Source of the DNA: Eubacterium sp.
GTDB taxonomy: Bacteria > Bacillota > Clostridia > Oscillospirales > Acutalibacteraceae
Length of the DNA: 64,000 nt
Direction: 5' to 3'
Assembly: GCA_017463985.1 (NCBI GenBank)
Contig: JAFUEH010000008.1
Location: 62,001-126,000, forward strand
This document shows, one piece after another, positions 16,517 to 24,460 of the stretch. Each line of letters opens with the position of its first letter. Position 1 is the first letter of the stretch. The notes under the pieces are model-generated. The model did no database searches and had not been told where the DNA came from. It saw only the letters and a program-made list of their open reading frames with translations. Made by a program: the position numbers and the translations under genes.

Positions 16517-16545
16517 TTGCAATATACGGTTGTATATGGTAAAAT
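16517..16545 (+). promoter_or_regulatory. Promoter in the AT-rich patch
   Basis: TTGCAA (16517-16522), 17-nt spacer, TAAAAT (16540-16545), reading toward the broken gene and the immunity-like gene. Confidence 0.55.
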
Positions 16546-16677
16546 GTACACATAATCATTTGGCGGAGCCTTCAGCGGAGTAACTGGCTCACTCCATTCT
16601 GTTTGGCAACAAGAGGTATTTATACATCAAAACATTCCATAAGCAGCGATTATTGGATTTGTAAAATAGAAGGAGTT

Positions 16678-16985
16678 ATGCTAAAAGATAAAAGCGACTA
16701 TTATATAAAGGAATTGAACAAAATTATACCGGATTTACTAATCCCAGCTCGAACAAGCAAAATATTGATAAACAGGCGTTTGAAAATTTTAATGAATTAT
16801 TATCGACTATACAGAACAATATAAAAAATGATAATAGTATACCTAAACAAATAGTTGGAAAACAATTTGATATATATGTTGCGCTATGCACTGAAAGTCA
16901 ATATTGTGAATTTGATTCCGATTTATTTATTAAAACAGCAGAGTATGAAAGTTTTTTGTCAAAACTTTTTAATACTCCACTATAA
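16678..16985 (+). pseudogene. Frameshifted AT-rich small gene, unknown family
   Basis: A possible start ATG 16678 (GAAGGAG just upstream) opens one frame to 16824. A second frame without any ATG runs 16692-16985 and reads like coding sequence (KQIVGKQFDIYVALCTES segment, then a stop just before the next RBS). The simplest reading is one protein of about 100 residues disrupted by a single frameshift between about 16700 and 16760. The family is not recognised. Its position directly upstream of a Tdi1-like immunity gene suggests another member of a toxin/immunity cluster. Confidence 0.4.
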
Positions 16986-17002
16986 GAGGAATAGGAGAAA
17001 TA

Positions 17003-17536
17003 ATGATGTTTAATGAGTTTTTAGAGTTTTTTGGGAGTAATATACAAATCAATATAACTGGTAGCTCTTATGACACATTTTTGGACAATTTTGAAGGACA
17101 GTCATTTGGGGAAGGGTTGTTTAGAGCTTTTGACAAGAAGAAAATAGCCTATTGGGAAAATACTGTTTCAACTGCATATCCTCATTTCAAAAATCAGTTC
17201 AATCTATTTGGCTATGATTGGCTTGGTAGATGTTTTGCTATTGATTTGCGTAATAATACAAAAGGTAATATCTTGATGTTTGAAATAGGAACCAAAGACG
17301 TTTTAGAAATACCATGTGATTTTTTGAATTTTCTTAATCAAGAAATACCTCAATATACTGATGCCTGTTTGGCTTTAAATTTCTATCGTGAGTGGTTAAT
17401 GGTTTCAAAAAAGTTTATATCCAATTATCGATGCGTAGGTTATAAAGTGCCACTATTTTTAGGCGGAGAAGATTCTATTGACAATCTTGAAGATATAGAT
17501 ATGGATGTTTATTGGCATATTCTTTCTAAACTATAA
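17003..17536 (+). CDS. Tdi1/DUF1851-like immunity protein
   Basis: 177 residues, AT-rich codons unlike the flanking genes. The pattern FGYDWLGRCFA, then a hydrophobic strand ending in a LEIP segment, and the C-terminal VGYKVPLFLGG with DVYW near the end, match the GAD-like/DUF1851 family that includes the type VI effector immunity protein Tdi1. In Firmicutes such genes usually sit in immunity clusters against contact-dependent or LXG toxins. No toxin gene is visible here, so it may be an orphan immunity gene. ATG 17003 (or 17006) with AGGAG upstream; ends in a terminator. Confidence 0.7.
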   Translation: MMFNEFLEFFGSNIQINITGSSYDTFLDNFEGQSFGEGLFRAFDKKKIAYWENTVSTAYPHFKNQFNLFGYDWLGRCFAIDLRNNTKGNILMFEIGTKDVLEIPCDFLNFLNQEIPQYTDACLALNFYREWLMVSKKFISNYRCVGYKVPLFLGGEDSIDNLEDIDMDVYWHILSKL

Positions 17537-17553
17537 TCTATTTTGGTATTTTT

Positions 17554-17585
17554 AAAGTGGAGAGAGCAAAAACTCTTTCCACTTT
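17554..17585 (+). terminator. Terminator of the immunity-like gene
   Basis: 13-bp stem with one mismatch (17554-17566 with 17573-17585), 6-nt loop; weak T run. Confidence 0.6.
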
Positions 17586-17828
17586 AATGTCAATATGATA
17601 TGGAAAACCGCTTGAAATCAGTACAGAATGATGGGACACATCATTATTTTTCAAAGATAATCCGAAACACTCCCCAAAACAACCATCTGCCAAAGGGTAA
17701 AAGTGCGGCTGAAAAAGGATAGTACAGACCGTAGCGTAGCGAGCATCGGATTTTAATGGCAAAATCCAAAAAAGCGAGAGAACCCGATTCTAAGATACAT
17801 AAAAACAAGTTAATAATGCAAAAGAAGA
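17586..17828. other. Intergenic stretch with no gene recognised
   Basis: AT-rich, with a short frame on the minus strand (17538-17762) that has no RBS and crosses the terminator. A tandem GTAGCGTAGCGAG motif occurs at about 17730-17745. Nothing else can be supported. Confidence 0.5.
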
Positions 17829-17856
17829 AAAGGTACAGTTGCTAAGCTGTACCTTT
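17829..17856 (-). terminator. Bidirectional terminator for the 17919-18368 gene
   Basis: Perfect 10-bp stem (17829-17838 with 17847-17856), 8-nt loop, eight T on the plus side and A-rich sequence on the other side. Confidence 0.75.
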
Positions 17857-17918
17857 TTTTAACTTCGTTTTTGCACCTCGTCATTGAACGGAACCGCTTT
17901 TGTTTTGTTTCCGTTTAC

Positions 17919-18368
17919 TTACAAATACGCGCGGAGGTCCTCTGTAAGCTGCAGCTCCAGGTCCACCAGCCGCTCGGCAATATCCTTTGCCTTTCTGTCA
18001 GCGCTTTGGTACTGATTCAGATAACGGCTCAGCGACTTCACACCCATATTACAGCCGTCTGTCATCAGGTCCGCCACGGTCTTATCAGAATGATCCGCCA
18101 TCAGCCGTGCATTGGTCTTCAACCAGCTCATGCCCTTGGCAACGGGGTTCGGCTCCTTGCCGGCGTCGCTATGGTCGTCCAATAGCACGCCCACCTCAAT
18201 GCTTAACTTTTCGTGCGCGGTACGGCATTCGCGCAGCAGCTCTCGAAAGCGCCTGTCGGCCACATCGTCCACCACGTCATTAATAGAAGCGATGCCCATT
18301 TTAATACCGGCGTCGCACTCGCGTAAAAGCTTGACGGTATCGCCGTCTCTGCCAACTGTTTCCTGCAT
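17919..18368 (-). CDS. DUF2383-like four-helix protein
   Basis: 149 residues, entirely alpha-helical in appearance, with heptad-like spacing and no signal or membrane segment. The segment CDAGIKMGIASINDVVDDV and the length fit the ferritin-like DUF2383 family, whose function is unknown (some members are linked to spore coat or stress). GGAAAGGA precedes ATG 18368. Monocistronic, with a terminator downstream. Confidence 0.6.
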   Translation of the reverse strand: MQETVGRDGDTVKLLRECDAGIKMGIASINDVVDDVADRRFRELLRECRTAHEKLSIEVGVLLDDHSDAGKEPNPVAKGMSWLKTNARLMADHSDKTVADLMTDGCNMGVKSLSRYLNQYQSADRKAKDIAERLVDLELQLTEDLRAYL

Positions 18369-18478
18369 AAAAAATCTTCCTTTCCCATAAATTCAGTAAT
18401 ATTGTGCAACGCTGCGGCGCCATTATGCAAAAAATTACTGTCTTGCGTAAAGAAATCATAAAATCTGGGAAAGAACAA

Positions 18479-18507
18479 TTGCATTTATACGGTTTTTTTG
18501 CTAGAAT
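18479..18507 (+). promoter_or_regulatory. Promoter of the transketolase pair
   Basis: TTGCAT (18479-18484), 17-nt spacer, TAGAAT (18502-18507). Confidence 0.7.
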
Positions 18508-18538
18508 AGGAACGAAAAAATAAAGGAGGCATTTCGAT

Positions 18539-19381
18539 ATGAATGCGGATATGAAAAAAGAGCTTCAGATTTTTGCCACGCAAATCAGAATGGGCATTAT
18601 CGAGAGCACCTACCGTGCCCAGTCGGGTCACCCGGGCGGTTCCCTGTCGGCAGCGGATGTGTTCGCTTACCTGTACGGCAAGGAAATGCGGTACAGAGCT
18701 GACGAACCGAAGTGGGAGGACAGAGACCGTATGGTACTGTCCAAGGGTCACTGTGCGCCGGGCTTATACAGCGCGCTGGCTTACAAAGGATTTTTCCCGG
18801 TAGAGGACTTAAAGACCCTGCGTAGGATCGACTCCTACCTGCAGGGCCATCCGAACATGAACACCGTTCCCGGCATCGACATGAGCACCGGCTCGCTCGG
18901 TCAGGGCGTCAGCGCGGCTGCCGGTATGGCGAACGCCGCCAAGTATCTGAAGAAGGACGTTAACGTGTATACCGTACTCGGTGACGGCGAGATTCAGGAG
19001 GGTCAAGTATGGGAGGCGTTTATGTACGCCGCGCATTATCGGCTCGACAACCTGTGCGTGATCATTGACTTTAACAACCTGCAGATCGACGGCCGCACCA
19101 CTGACGTTATGAACGTGCAGCCGATCGACGAAAAGCTCAAGGCCTTTGGCTTTGAAGTCGTCACCGTTAACGGTAATGACCTCGACGAGCTGGACGAAGC
19201 CTTTGAAAAGTTCCACGCGAACGAGGGCAAGCCGTTTGCTATCATTATGAAAACGCTCAAGGGCTTTGGTGTTTCCTTTATGGAGGATCAGTGCGGCTGG
19301 CACGGCAAAGCACCGAGCGACAAGGACTACGAAACCGCAATGGCTGAGCTGACAGCCAGACTGCAAGAACTGGAGGCGTAA
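18539..19381 (+). CDS. Transketolase, N-terminal (TPP-binding) subunit
   Basis: 280 residues, equal to the first half of a standard transketolase. It has the SGHPGG loop near residue 31, the RMVLSKGHCAPGLYSAL segment, and the thiamine diphosphate/Mg motif GDGEIQEGQVWEA ending near NNLQ. It pairs with the next gene to form the complete non-oxidative pentose-phosphate enzyme (a heterotetramer in organisms with split transketolase). RBS AAAGGAGG precedes ATG 18539. Confidence 0.95.
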   Translation: MNADMKKELQIFATQIRMGIIESTYRAQSGHPGGSLSAADVFAYLYGKEMRYRADEPKWEDRDRMVLSKGHCAPGLYSALAYKGFFPVEDLKTLRRIDSYLQGHPNMNTVPGIDMSTGSLGQGVSAAAGMANAAKYLKKDVNVYTVLGDGEIQEGQVWEAFMYAAHYRLDNLCVIIDFNNLQIDGRTTDVMNVQPIDEKLKAFGFEVVTVNGNDLDELDEAFEKFHANEGKPFAIIMKTLKGFGVSFMEDQCGWHGKAPSDKDYETAMAELTARLQELEA

Positions 19382-19384
19382 GGT

Positions 19385-20326
19385 ATGGCAGACGTAAAAT
19401 ATATTCCCACCCGTGAAAGCTATGGCAACGCGTTAAACGAGCTGGCTGCCGAGGGCGCTGACAAGCTGGTCGTGATCGACGCCGATCTTGCCTCCGCCAC
19501 AAAAACCGGTATCTTTAAAGCGGTTCATCCTGACAGACATTTTAACTGCGGTATTGCTGAAGCTAACCTGATTGGCACAGCAGCAGGCTTTGCGACCATG
19601 GGGCTGGTGCCGTTTGCTTCCAGCTTTGCGATGTTCGCTGCCGGCAGAGCCTTTGAACAGGTACGCAACTCCATCGGTTATCCGCATCTTAACGTAAAGA
19701 TCGGCGCCACGCACGCCGGCATTTCCGCCGGTGAGGACGGTGCGTCTCACCAGTGCTGCGAGGACTTTGCACTGATGCGTTCTATCCCGGGCATGGTCGT
19801 GATCTGCCCGTCCGACGATATCGAAGCAAAGGCTGTTGTGAAAGCGGCTTACCGTTACGAAGGTCCCGTTTATATGCGCTTTGGTCGCTCCGCCGTCCGT
19901 GTATTCCACGACGAGGACTACACCTTTACCATCGGCAAGGGAGAGATACTCAGAGAGGGCAAGGACGTCACGATCATCGCCACCGGCCTGATGGTACAGG
20001 AAGCCATCGACGCCGGCGAGCTGTTGGCCGCAAAGGGCATTGACGCTGAGATCATCAATATGCCGACGATCAAGCCGCTTGACGAGGCATTGGTACTGGC
20101 TTCCGCTAAGAAAACCGGCAAGGTGATCACAGCGGAGGAACACAACATCATCGGCGGTCTTGGCGAGGCGGTATGCGCCTGCCTGAGCGAAAACTATCCT
20201 GTACCCGTCAAGCGCATTGGCGTGAACGACGAATTCGGTCATTCCGGTACGGCAGACGCCCTGTTAAAACAGTTCGGTCTGTGCGCAGAGCACGTTGCCG
20301 AGGTAGCAGAAGCGTTTGTTAAATAA
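19385..20326 (+). CDS. Transketolase, C-terminal (pyrimidine-binding + C domain) subunit
   Basis: 313 residues covering the pyrimidine-binding domain (catalytic Glu in the FNCGIAEANLIGTAAG segment) and the C-terminal domain (TGLMVQEAIDAGELL and TAEEHNIIGGLGEAV segments). Starts 3 nt after the partner subunit stop, with AAGG just upstream, and ends before a strong terminator, so the two form a closed operon. Confidence 0.95.
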   Translation: MADVKYIPTRESYGNALNELAAEGADKLVVIDADLASATKTGIFKAVHPDRHFNCGIAEANLIGTAAGFATMGLVPFASSFAMFAAGRAFEQVRNSIGYPHLNVKIGATHAGISAGEDGASHQCCEDFALMRSIPGMVVICPSDDIEAKAVVKAAYRYEGPVYMRFGRSAVRVFHDEDYTFTIGKGEILREGKDVTIIATGLMVQEAIDAGELLAAKGIDAEIINMPTIKPLDEALVLASAKKTGKVITAEEHNIIGGLGEAVCACLSENYPVPVKRIGVNDEFGHSGTADALLKQFGLCAEHVAEVAEAFVK

Positions 20327-20350
20327 AATACCGACGACACAATACTAAGC

Positions 20351-20390
20351 AAAAGGAAGCTGGCTCTCTCCCGAGAGCCAGCTTCCTTTT
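20351..20390. terminator. Bidirectional terminator between convergent genes
   Basis: Perfect 18-bp stem (20351-20368 with 20373-20390), 4-nt loop TCCC, A run on the left and T run on the right; it serves both the transketolase operon and the minus-strand surface protein. Confidence 0.9.
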
Positions 20391-20412
20391 ATATTGTCAC
20401 AGATCCCTATAT

Positions 20413-22590
20413 TTACGGATTTAAGCAGACGCCGCTGTTGTTAAAGCGATAGGTCTTGCCGCCCTGCGTCAGGTTCGCCGTGCGCATATCGCCGTTAGCG
20501 TTCAGATAATACCAGCTGCCGCTCTCCTTGAGCCAACCGGTTTTCATATCGCCGTTCGTATTGAAATAATACCACTTGCCGTTAATATATTTCCAGCCTG
20601 TTGCCATGGCGCCGTTGCTGCTGAGATAGTACCACTTGCCGCCGAGCTTCTTCCAGCCGGTCACCATCGCGCCGTTTTCATCCATATAATACCAGCTGCC
20701 GTTCACCTTTTTCCAACCGGTGGCCATCGCACCGCTGTTGTCAAAGTAGTACCAGCTACCCTTAATTTTGAGCCAGCCGGTGATCATAACGCCCTTGCTG
20801 TTCAGGTAGTACCACTTGCCGTCCACCTGCTGCCAGTATTTCTGCGCAACATCCTTTTTGTAATAATACCAACTGCCGTTTTCTTTGAGCCAGCCGTTTT
20901 TGACCAGCTTCGGCAGCACCGTTTCCTCCGTTTCGCCGCAGAATACACACTCCTTGGTTTCCTTGCCTGCCTGCGTATAGGTCGCCGGCTGGACAGTTGT
21001 TTTCCAAACGTGATCGGGATAAACGAAGTCGCTGCTGTCTGTTGCTTTTCTGAAATAGCCGAGGCCGACGACCGCGTCTGCCGTCGCAAAATAATCCCCT
21101 GCGTCGTCCAGCTGGAAGATGCCGGTATTCCCTTCAAAGCCCTCCACCAGGTTCTTATAATAGCGGAAGGCGCCGGCCGTGTCTCCGACAGCGGCAAACG
21201 CACCCATTGCCAGCGCCGTAGAGTTGGCATTGACCTCCGTTACCATACCGGCGTCGTCATTATAAGCGCCATTCTCACGGGTATAGGAACGGATCACGTT
21301 CTTTGCATCCTCTACGTAATCGCTGAAATCGTCAGCATACTTGGCGATCGCCATCAGGAAATAAGAGGTATTGTCACAGCAGAATACGCCGTTATACAAG
21401 CCCTTGCCCATCTTATAGTAGTTATCGATCAGGTCCTGACAGAGCGCTTTGCCCTTTTCGCTGTCCGCTGCTTCGATCGCAAAACGGTAGTAATAGGGAT
21501 GTGTTTTTGCTTCGGTAATGTCCGCGGCCGCATAAGCAGCAGCAATATCGTAGCCCTTGAAATCAGACGGGTCATAACCGAGTGCTTTCAAGGAGACGAT
21601 CACCGCGCCGTAGAAGCCGACGTCCTCCTTACCGCTATAGGGGGATTTCAGTAGGCCGCCGTTTTTCGCCAGATTCTCCGCTACGCTGTCAGCAAAGGCG
21701 TCGCCGTAAGCGCTCATGTCGTAGCCGGTCATCACCATAGCGGCAAAGCGCACAGCGTCAGCAGCGCTGAAGCTTTCGTAAGCGCTGACCAGATAATCGC
21801 CGCCCTTTTGAATTTCCTCGGTGATGTAGTCGTTATACACCTGCACCGTACACCATGGGGCAAAGATGTCATATTCGTCATAATCGTTTTCATACATACC
21901 GACAGCGGTAACGCCGTAGGTGCCTACCGCGTCATACGACAGCGTAACCTGACCGTTTTCGTCTGTAACGCCAAGCTCGTTGCCCCATTCGTCTGTCACA
22001 AGCATATCAGCGACCGGCACCGTGACCGGATTCCAGTCCTCGTCGTAATCCTCGACATTCAGCGTAAGCGTTACCGTGCCGCCGGGAACGGTGCCTGCCT
22101 CGCGCTTATCAAAAAAGGTATACTTGTCGCTGTAAAAATAATCGTCCTGATAGAAATAGAACTCCACAATGTCGCCGTTGCTGATCGCCTCGTTCGGAGA
22201 GCTCGGCATACCGCCGTTCACACGGTAACCCAGCGCATTCGTGCTTTCACCAAACACTGACTTGAACATCGGATAGCCATACTGATCCGTGATCTGCACC
22301 GGTGCATAGTCCATGAAGTCCTCACCGAACAGCTCGAGGTGCGCCTGCAGGATCGCGTCCAGAATCGACGGTTCCTCGATCGTATCGGCATAACCGACAG
22401 CGTCTGCATAGCGGTCGTCCAGATCAGCCGGCACAGTAATTTTTTGCGGATTCATAATGTACACGCCGCCGTCGAACGCGCCGAAGGTAACGGTAACGCT
22501 CTTGGCAGTGTCGGCCATTGCTGCTGTACCGAACAGCAGGCAGCTGCTCGCCATCAGTACCGCGAGCAGTAAGGATAATACTTTTTTCAT
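20413..22590 (-). CDS. Secreted transcobalamin-like protein with choline-binding-type wall repeats
   Basis: 725 residues. The signal peptide (about 1-28) is followed by a domain ending in LGYRVNGG...NGDIVEFYF, the DUF4430/transcobalamin C-terminal-like pattern (about 30-165), then an Ig-like domain (about 170-240). A helical domain follows (about 250-520) with spaced repeats such as NSTALAMGAF and YFATADAVVGLGYF, resembling the alpha/alpha toroid of terpenoid cyclases and of intrinsic factor. A short Cys-containing HVWK...CVFCGETEE domain and eight C-terminal 20-residue aromatic repeats complete it. A cobalamin riboswitch precedes the gene, so capture of cobalamin at the cell surface is the best inference. 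ATG 22590 has AGGAGG upstream; the longer frame would run through the riboswitch terminator. Confidence 0.82.
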   Translation of the reverse strand: MKKVLSLLLAVLMASSCLLFGTAAMADTAKSVTVTFGAFDGGVYIMNPQKITVPADLDDRYADAVGYADTIEEPSILDAILQAHLELFGEDFMDYAPVQITDQYGYPMFKSVFGESTNALGYRVNGGMPSSPNEAISNGDIVEFYFYQDDYFYSDKYTFFDKREAGTVPGGTVTLTLNVEDYDEDWNPVTVPVADMLVTDEWGNELGVTDENGQVTLSYDAVGTYGVTAVGMYENDYDEYDIFAPWCTVQVYNDYITEEIQKGGDYLVSAYESFSAADAVRFAAMVMTGYDMSAYGDAFADSVAENLAKNGGLLKSPYSGKEDVGFYGAVIVSLKALGYDPSDFKGYDIAAAYAAADITEAKTHPYYYRFAIEAADSEKGKALCQDLIDNYYKMGKGLYNGVFCCDNTSYFLMAIAKYADDFSDYVEDAKNVIRSYTRENGAYNDDAGMVTEVNANSTALAMGAFAAVGDTAGAFRYYKNLVEGFEGNTGIFQLDDAGDYFATADAVVGLGYFRKATDSSDFVYPDHVWKTTVQPATYTQAGKETKECVFCGETEETVLPKLVKNGWLKENGSWYYYKKDVAQKYWQQVDGKWYYLNSKGVMITGWLKIKGSWYYFDNSGAMATGWKKVNGSWYYMDENGAMVTGWKKLGGKWYYLSSNGAMATGWKYINGKWYYFNTNGDMKTGWLKESGSWYYLNANGDMRTANLTQGGKTYRFNNSGVCLNP
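20416..20901 (-). repeat. Eight tandem choline-binding-type repeats
   Basis: About residues 564-725 of the surface protein: 20-residue units of the form TGW-x5-GxWYYxxxxGxM, the cell-wall-binding repeat (CW_binding_1) class that attaches proteins non-covalently to wall polymers. First and last units are degenerate. Confidence 0.85.
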
Positions 22591-22608
22591 ACATAACCTC
22601 CTATAAAG

Positions 22609-22664
22609 AAAAAGCTCTGCCTCGGGCAGAGTAGAGCATGAAAAAAGGCGCGCTGAAAAAGCGC
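22609..22664 (-). terminator. Two tandem hairpins forming the riboswitch expression platform
   Basis: Read leftward: a 5-bp stem (22660-22664 with 22650-22654) followed by six T (22646-22641), then a 7-bp stem CTCTGCC/GGCAGAG (22615-22621, 22625-22631) followed by a T run (22613-22609). Both stand between the aptamer and the RBS. Confidence 0.7.
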
Positions 22665-22713
22665 AGTCAATTCTCAACCCTTCCGCTTGCCCAAAGGTCT
22701 GAATTCCAACAAA

Positions 22714-22852
22714 CAGCTCGTCTCCCGACTTGTGATATAGCCATGCTTGCCGCTCGCCTTCTCAGGCATAGATACTGCCCAATGGCTCTGAGCGCCTTCA
22801 TCAGTTACGGTAATGGCGGTTGTTCGGGACTCTCACCCGATTCCGTTAGCTG
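22714..22852 (-). promoter_or_regulatory. Cobalamin riboswitch aptamer
   Basis: On the minus strand the 5' half carries the AATCGGGTGAGAGTCCCGA helix and the CAACCGCC element. The core follows with GCCATTGG and TGAGAAGGCG, and the 3' end has a B12-box-like AAGTCGGGAGACGAGCTG (22732-22715). Order and spacing match cobalamin riboswitches. The aptamer begins about 9 nt after the predicted transcription start. Two terminators downstream suggest transcriptional OFF control by cobalamin. Confidence 0.88.
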
Positions 22853-22867
22853 CTTATCTGCACACCG

Positions 22868-22896
22868 ATTATAGCACGGTCGCAGCCAAATTACAA
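22868..22896 (-). promoter_or_regulatory. Promoter of the riboswitch transcript
   Basis: Minus strand TTGTAA (22896-22891), 17-nt spacer, TATAAT (22873-22868). Divergent from the promoter at 22905-22933. Confidence 0.65.
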
Positions 22897-22904
22897 TATT
22901 TTTA

Positions 22905-22933
22905 TTGCAAGCCCGCCGTATTTGATGTATAAT
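22905..22933 (+). promoter_or_regulatory. Promoter of the second M28 gene
   Basis: TTGCAA (22905-22910), 17-nt spacer, TATAAT (22928-22933). Confidence 0.75.
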
Positions 22934-22966
22934 CTGTATGAAATCACTATTAAAGGAGCGGTCAAC

Positions 22967-24229
22967 ATGAATCTTCAAAAGATTATTGACAAAAAGGACT
23001 GGGCTGCGCAGTATATGATCGACGAAATTACCCACGTCATCAAAACCTTTGAAAAAAGAGAGCCCGGTTCCAAGGGCGAGCTGCAAGCCACGGAATACAT
23101 GGCAGAGGTGCTGGAAAAGGACTGCGGCTGTGACCCGAGCTTAACGAAAATCGAAGGGTTTAAAGAGAATCCCGGCTCGTTCTTCGGGTGGATCTACTTC
23201 ACCATCACGTTTGTACTGCTGGCGATCGTGCTGTACTTTTTCTTCCCGGTGATCTCGATCGTACTGATTGCCGCCGGACTGTTCATTGCGCTGATGGAAT
23301 TCGGTATGTACAAAAAATTTGTTGACTGGGCGTTCCCTGAGAAAACCGGCCACAATGTCACCGCCGTCAAGCCGCCGAAGGGTGAGGTAAAACGCCGCAT
23401 GGTATTCAACGGCCACAGCGACGCTGCCTGGGAATGGCCGGTGAACTACAAGCTCGGCGGTGTCGGCTTTGAGGGACACGCCATTATCTGCGCGATCGGC
23501 GCCATCTATTTTATCGTCGTTTCTGCGATCTATATCCACCATTTCGGCTGGATGGGCGTCGCGGTCAATCCAAGAGTCGCGATCGGGGATATGTGGTTTA
23601 TCAAGGCGGCGCTATGGGGACTGCTGTTTGTGCCGTTTGAAATCGGTCTGTATTTTATGTGGAATGAACACCGCATTGTTGACGGCGCTAACGACAACCT
23701 GACCGGCTGCTTTATGGGCATTGCGGTACTGAAGGCGCTGCAGGACGAGGGCATTGAGCTGGAAAACACGGAGCTTGCCGTCGTTAACTGCGGTTCAGAG
23801 GAGGCAGGTCTGCGCGGCTCTAAGGCTTGGGCAGAGGCGCACAAGGGTGAATGGCAGGATGTACCGACCTTCTTCATCTCCTACGATACCATTCATGACC
23901 CGAAATACCTGATGGTCAACTACCGCGATCTGAACGGCACCGTGAAATCCGATAAGGACGTTTCCGACCTGTTCCTGGAGGCGGCAAAGGAGGTAAAGGT
24001 ACCGGTTGTCAAGGGCTGGGTTCCCCCGCTCGGCGGCGCAACCGACAACGCAGCTTTTAACCAAGGCGGCTTCCGCTCGACCGGTATCACCGGCCTGAAC
24101 CACAAGCTGGAGGATTATTATCACACGCGCCGTGATACTTATGACAACATGAACGCCGAGGGTCTTGCCAACTGCTTTGCAGCCACGGTGAAGGCGCTGG
24201 AAAAATTTGATAACGGAGCAAAGCAGTAA
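22967..24229 (+). CDS. M28-family metallopeptidase with embedded membrane segments (paralogue)
   Basis: 420 residues and the same architecture as the protein at 15019-16278. Zinc ligands are His150 in GHSDA, Asp243 in ANDNLTG, Glu278/Glu279 in CGSEEAGLRGS, Asp307 and His386 in YYHTRRDT. Helices at about 71-112 precede the core and a helical pair at about 170-190 and 210-232 lies inside it. ATG 22967 with AAAGGAG upstream is chosen; the ORF start further upstream overlaps the -10 box. It forms a unit with the small DUF4250 gene that follows after 1 nt. Confidence 0.85.
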   Translation: MNLQKIIDKKDWAAQYMIDEITHVIKTFEKREPGSKGELQATEYMAEVLEKDCGCDPSLTKIEGFKENPGSFFGWIYFTITFVLLAIVLYFFFPVISIVLIAAGLFIALMEFGMYKKFVDWAFPEKTGHNVTAVKPPKGEVKRRMVFNGHSDAAWEWPVNYKLGGVGFEGHAIICAIGAIYFIVVSAIYIHHFGWMGVAVNPRVAIGDMWFIKAALWGLLFVPFEIGLYFMWNEHRIVDGANDNLTGCFMGIAVLKALQDEGIELENTELAVVNCGSEEAGLRGSKAWAEAHKGEWQDVPTFFISYDTIHDPKYLMVNYRDLNGTVKSDKDVSDLFLEAAKEVKVPVVKGWVPPLGGATDNAAFNQGGFRSTGITGLNHKLEDYYHTRRDTYDNMNAEGLANCFAATVKALEKFDNGAKQ

Positions 24230-24230
24230 T

Positions 24231-24407
24231 ATGGCATTACCACGCGATCCTTTCATTTTACTCAGCGTCATCAATACGAAGCTGCGCGACGCTTATCCGA
24301 GTCTTGACGCCCTGTGCGAGGACCTTGACGAGGACAAAAACGCACTGACGCAAAGGCTGACGGCCATAGGTTTTCACTACGACGAAGCACATAACCAATT
24401 CCTATAG
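24231..24407 (+). CDS. DUF4250 small protein
   Basis: 58 residues. The N-terminal PRDPFILLSVINTKLRD segment and the C-terminal GFHYDEAHNQF segment are the signatures of DUF4250, a widespread but uncharacterised family of Firmicutes. The start ATG follows the M28 stop by one base; GGAG lies within the upstream gene. Followed by a terminator. Confidence 0.88.
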   Translation: MALPRDPFILLSVINTKLRDAYPSLDALCEDLDEDKNALTQRLTAIGFHYDEAHNQFL

Positions 24408-24419
24408 GCTAACATAACA

Positions 24420-24447
24420 AAAGGACTGCTCAAAGCAGTCCTTTGTT
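24420..24447. terminator. Terminator between convergent genes
   Basis: Perfect 11-bp stem (24420-24430 with 24434-24444), 3-nt loop, T-rich downstream on the plus strand. Confidence 0.85.
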
Positions 24448-24460
24448 TTTTTGGATTAAA

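Noticed and set aside
17538-17762. 74-codon minus-strand frame after the immunity-like gene
   Set aside because: Overlaps a terminator stem, lacks an RBS and shows no family features.
20416-20901. Regular DNA repeats that could suggest a tandem-repeat locus
   Set aside because: They encode the wall-binding repeats of the surface protein and are explained by that domain.
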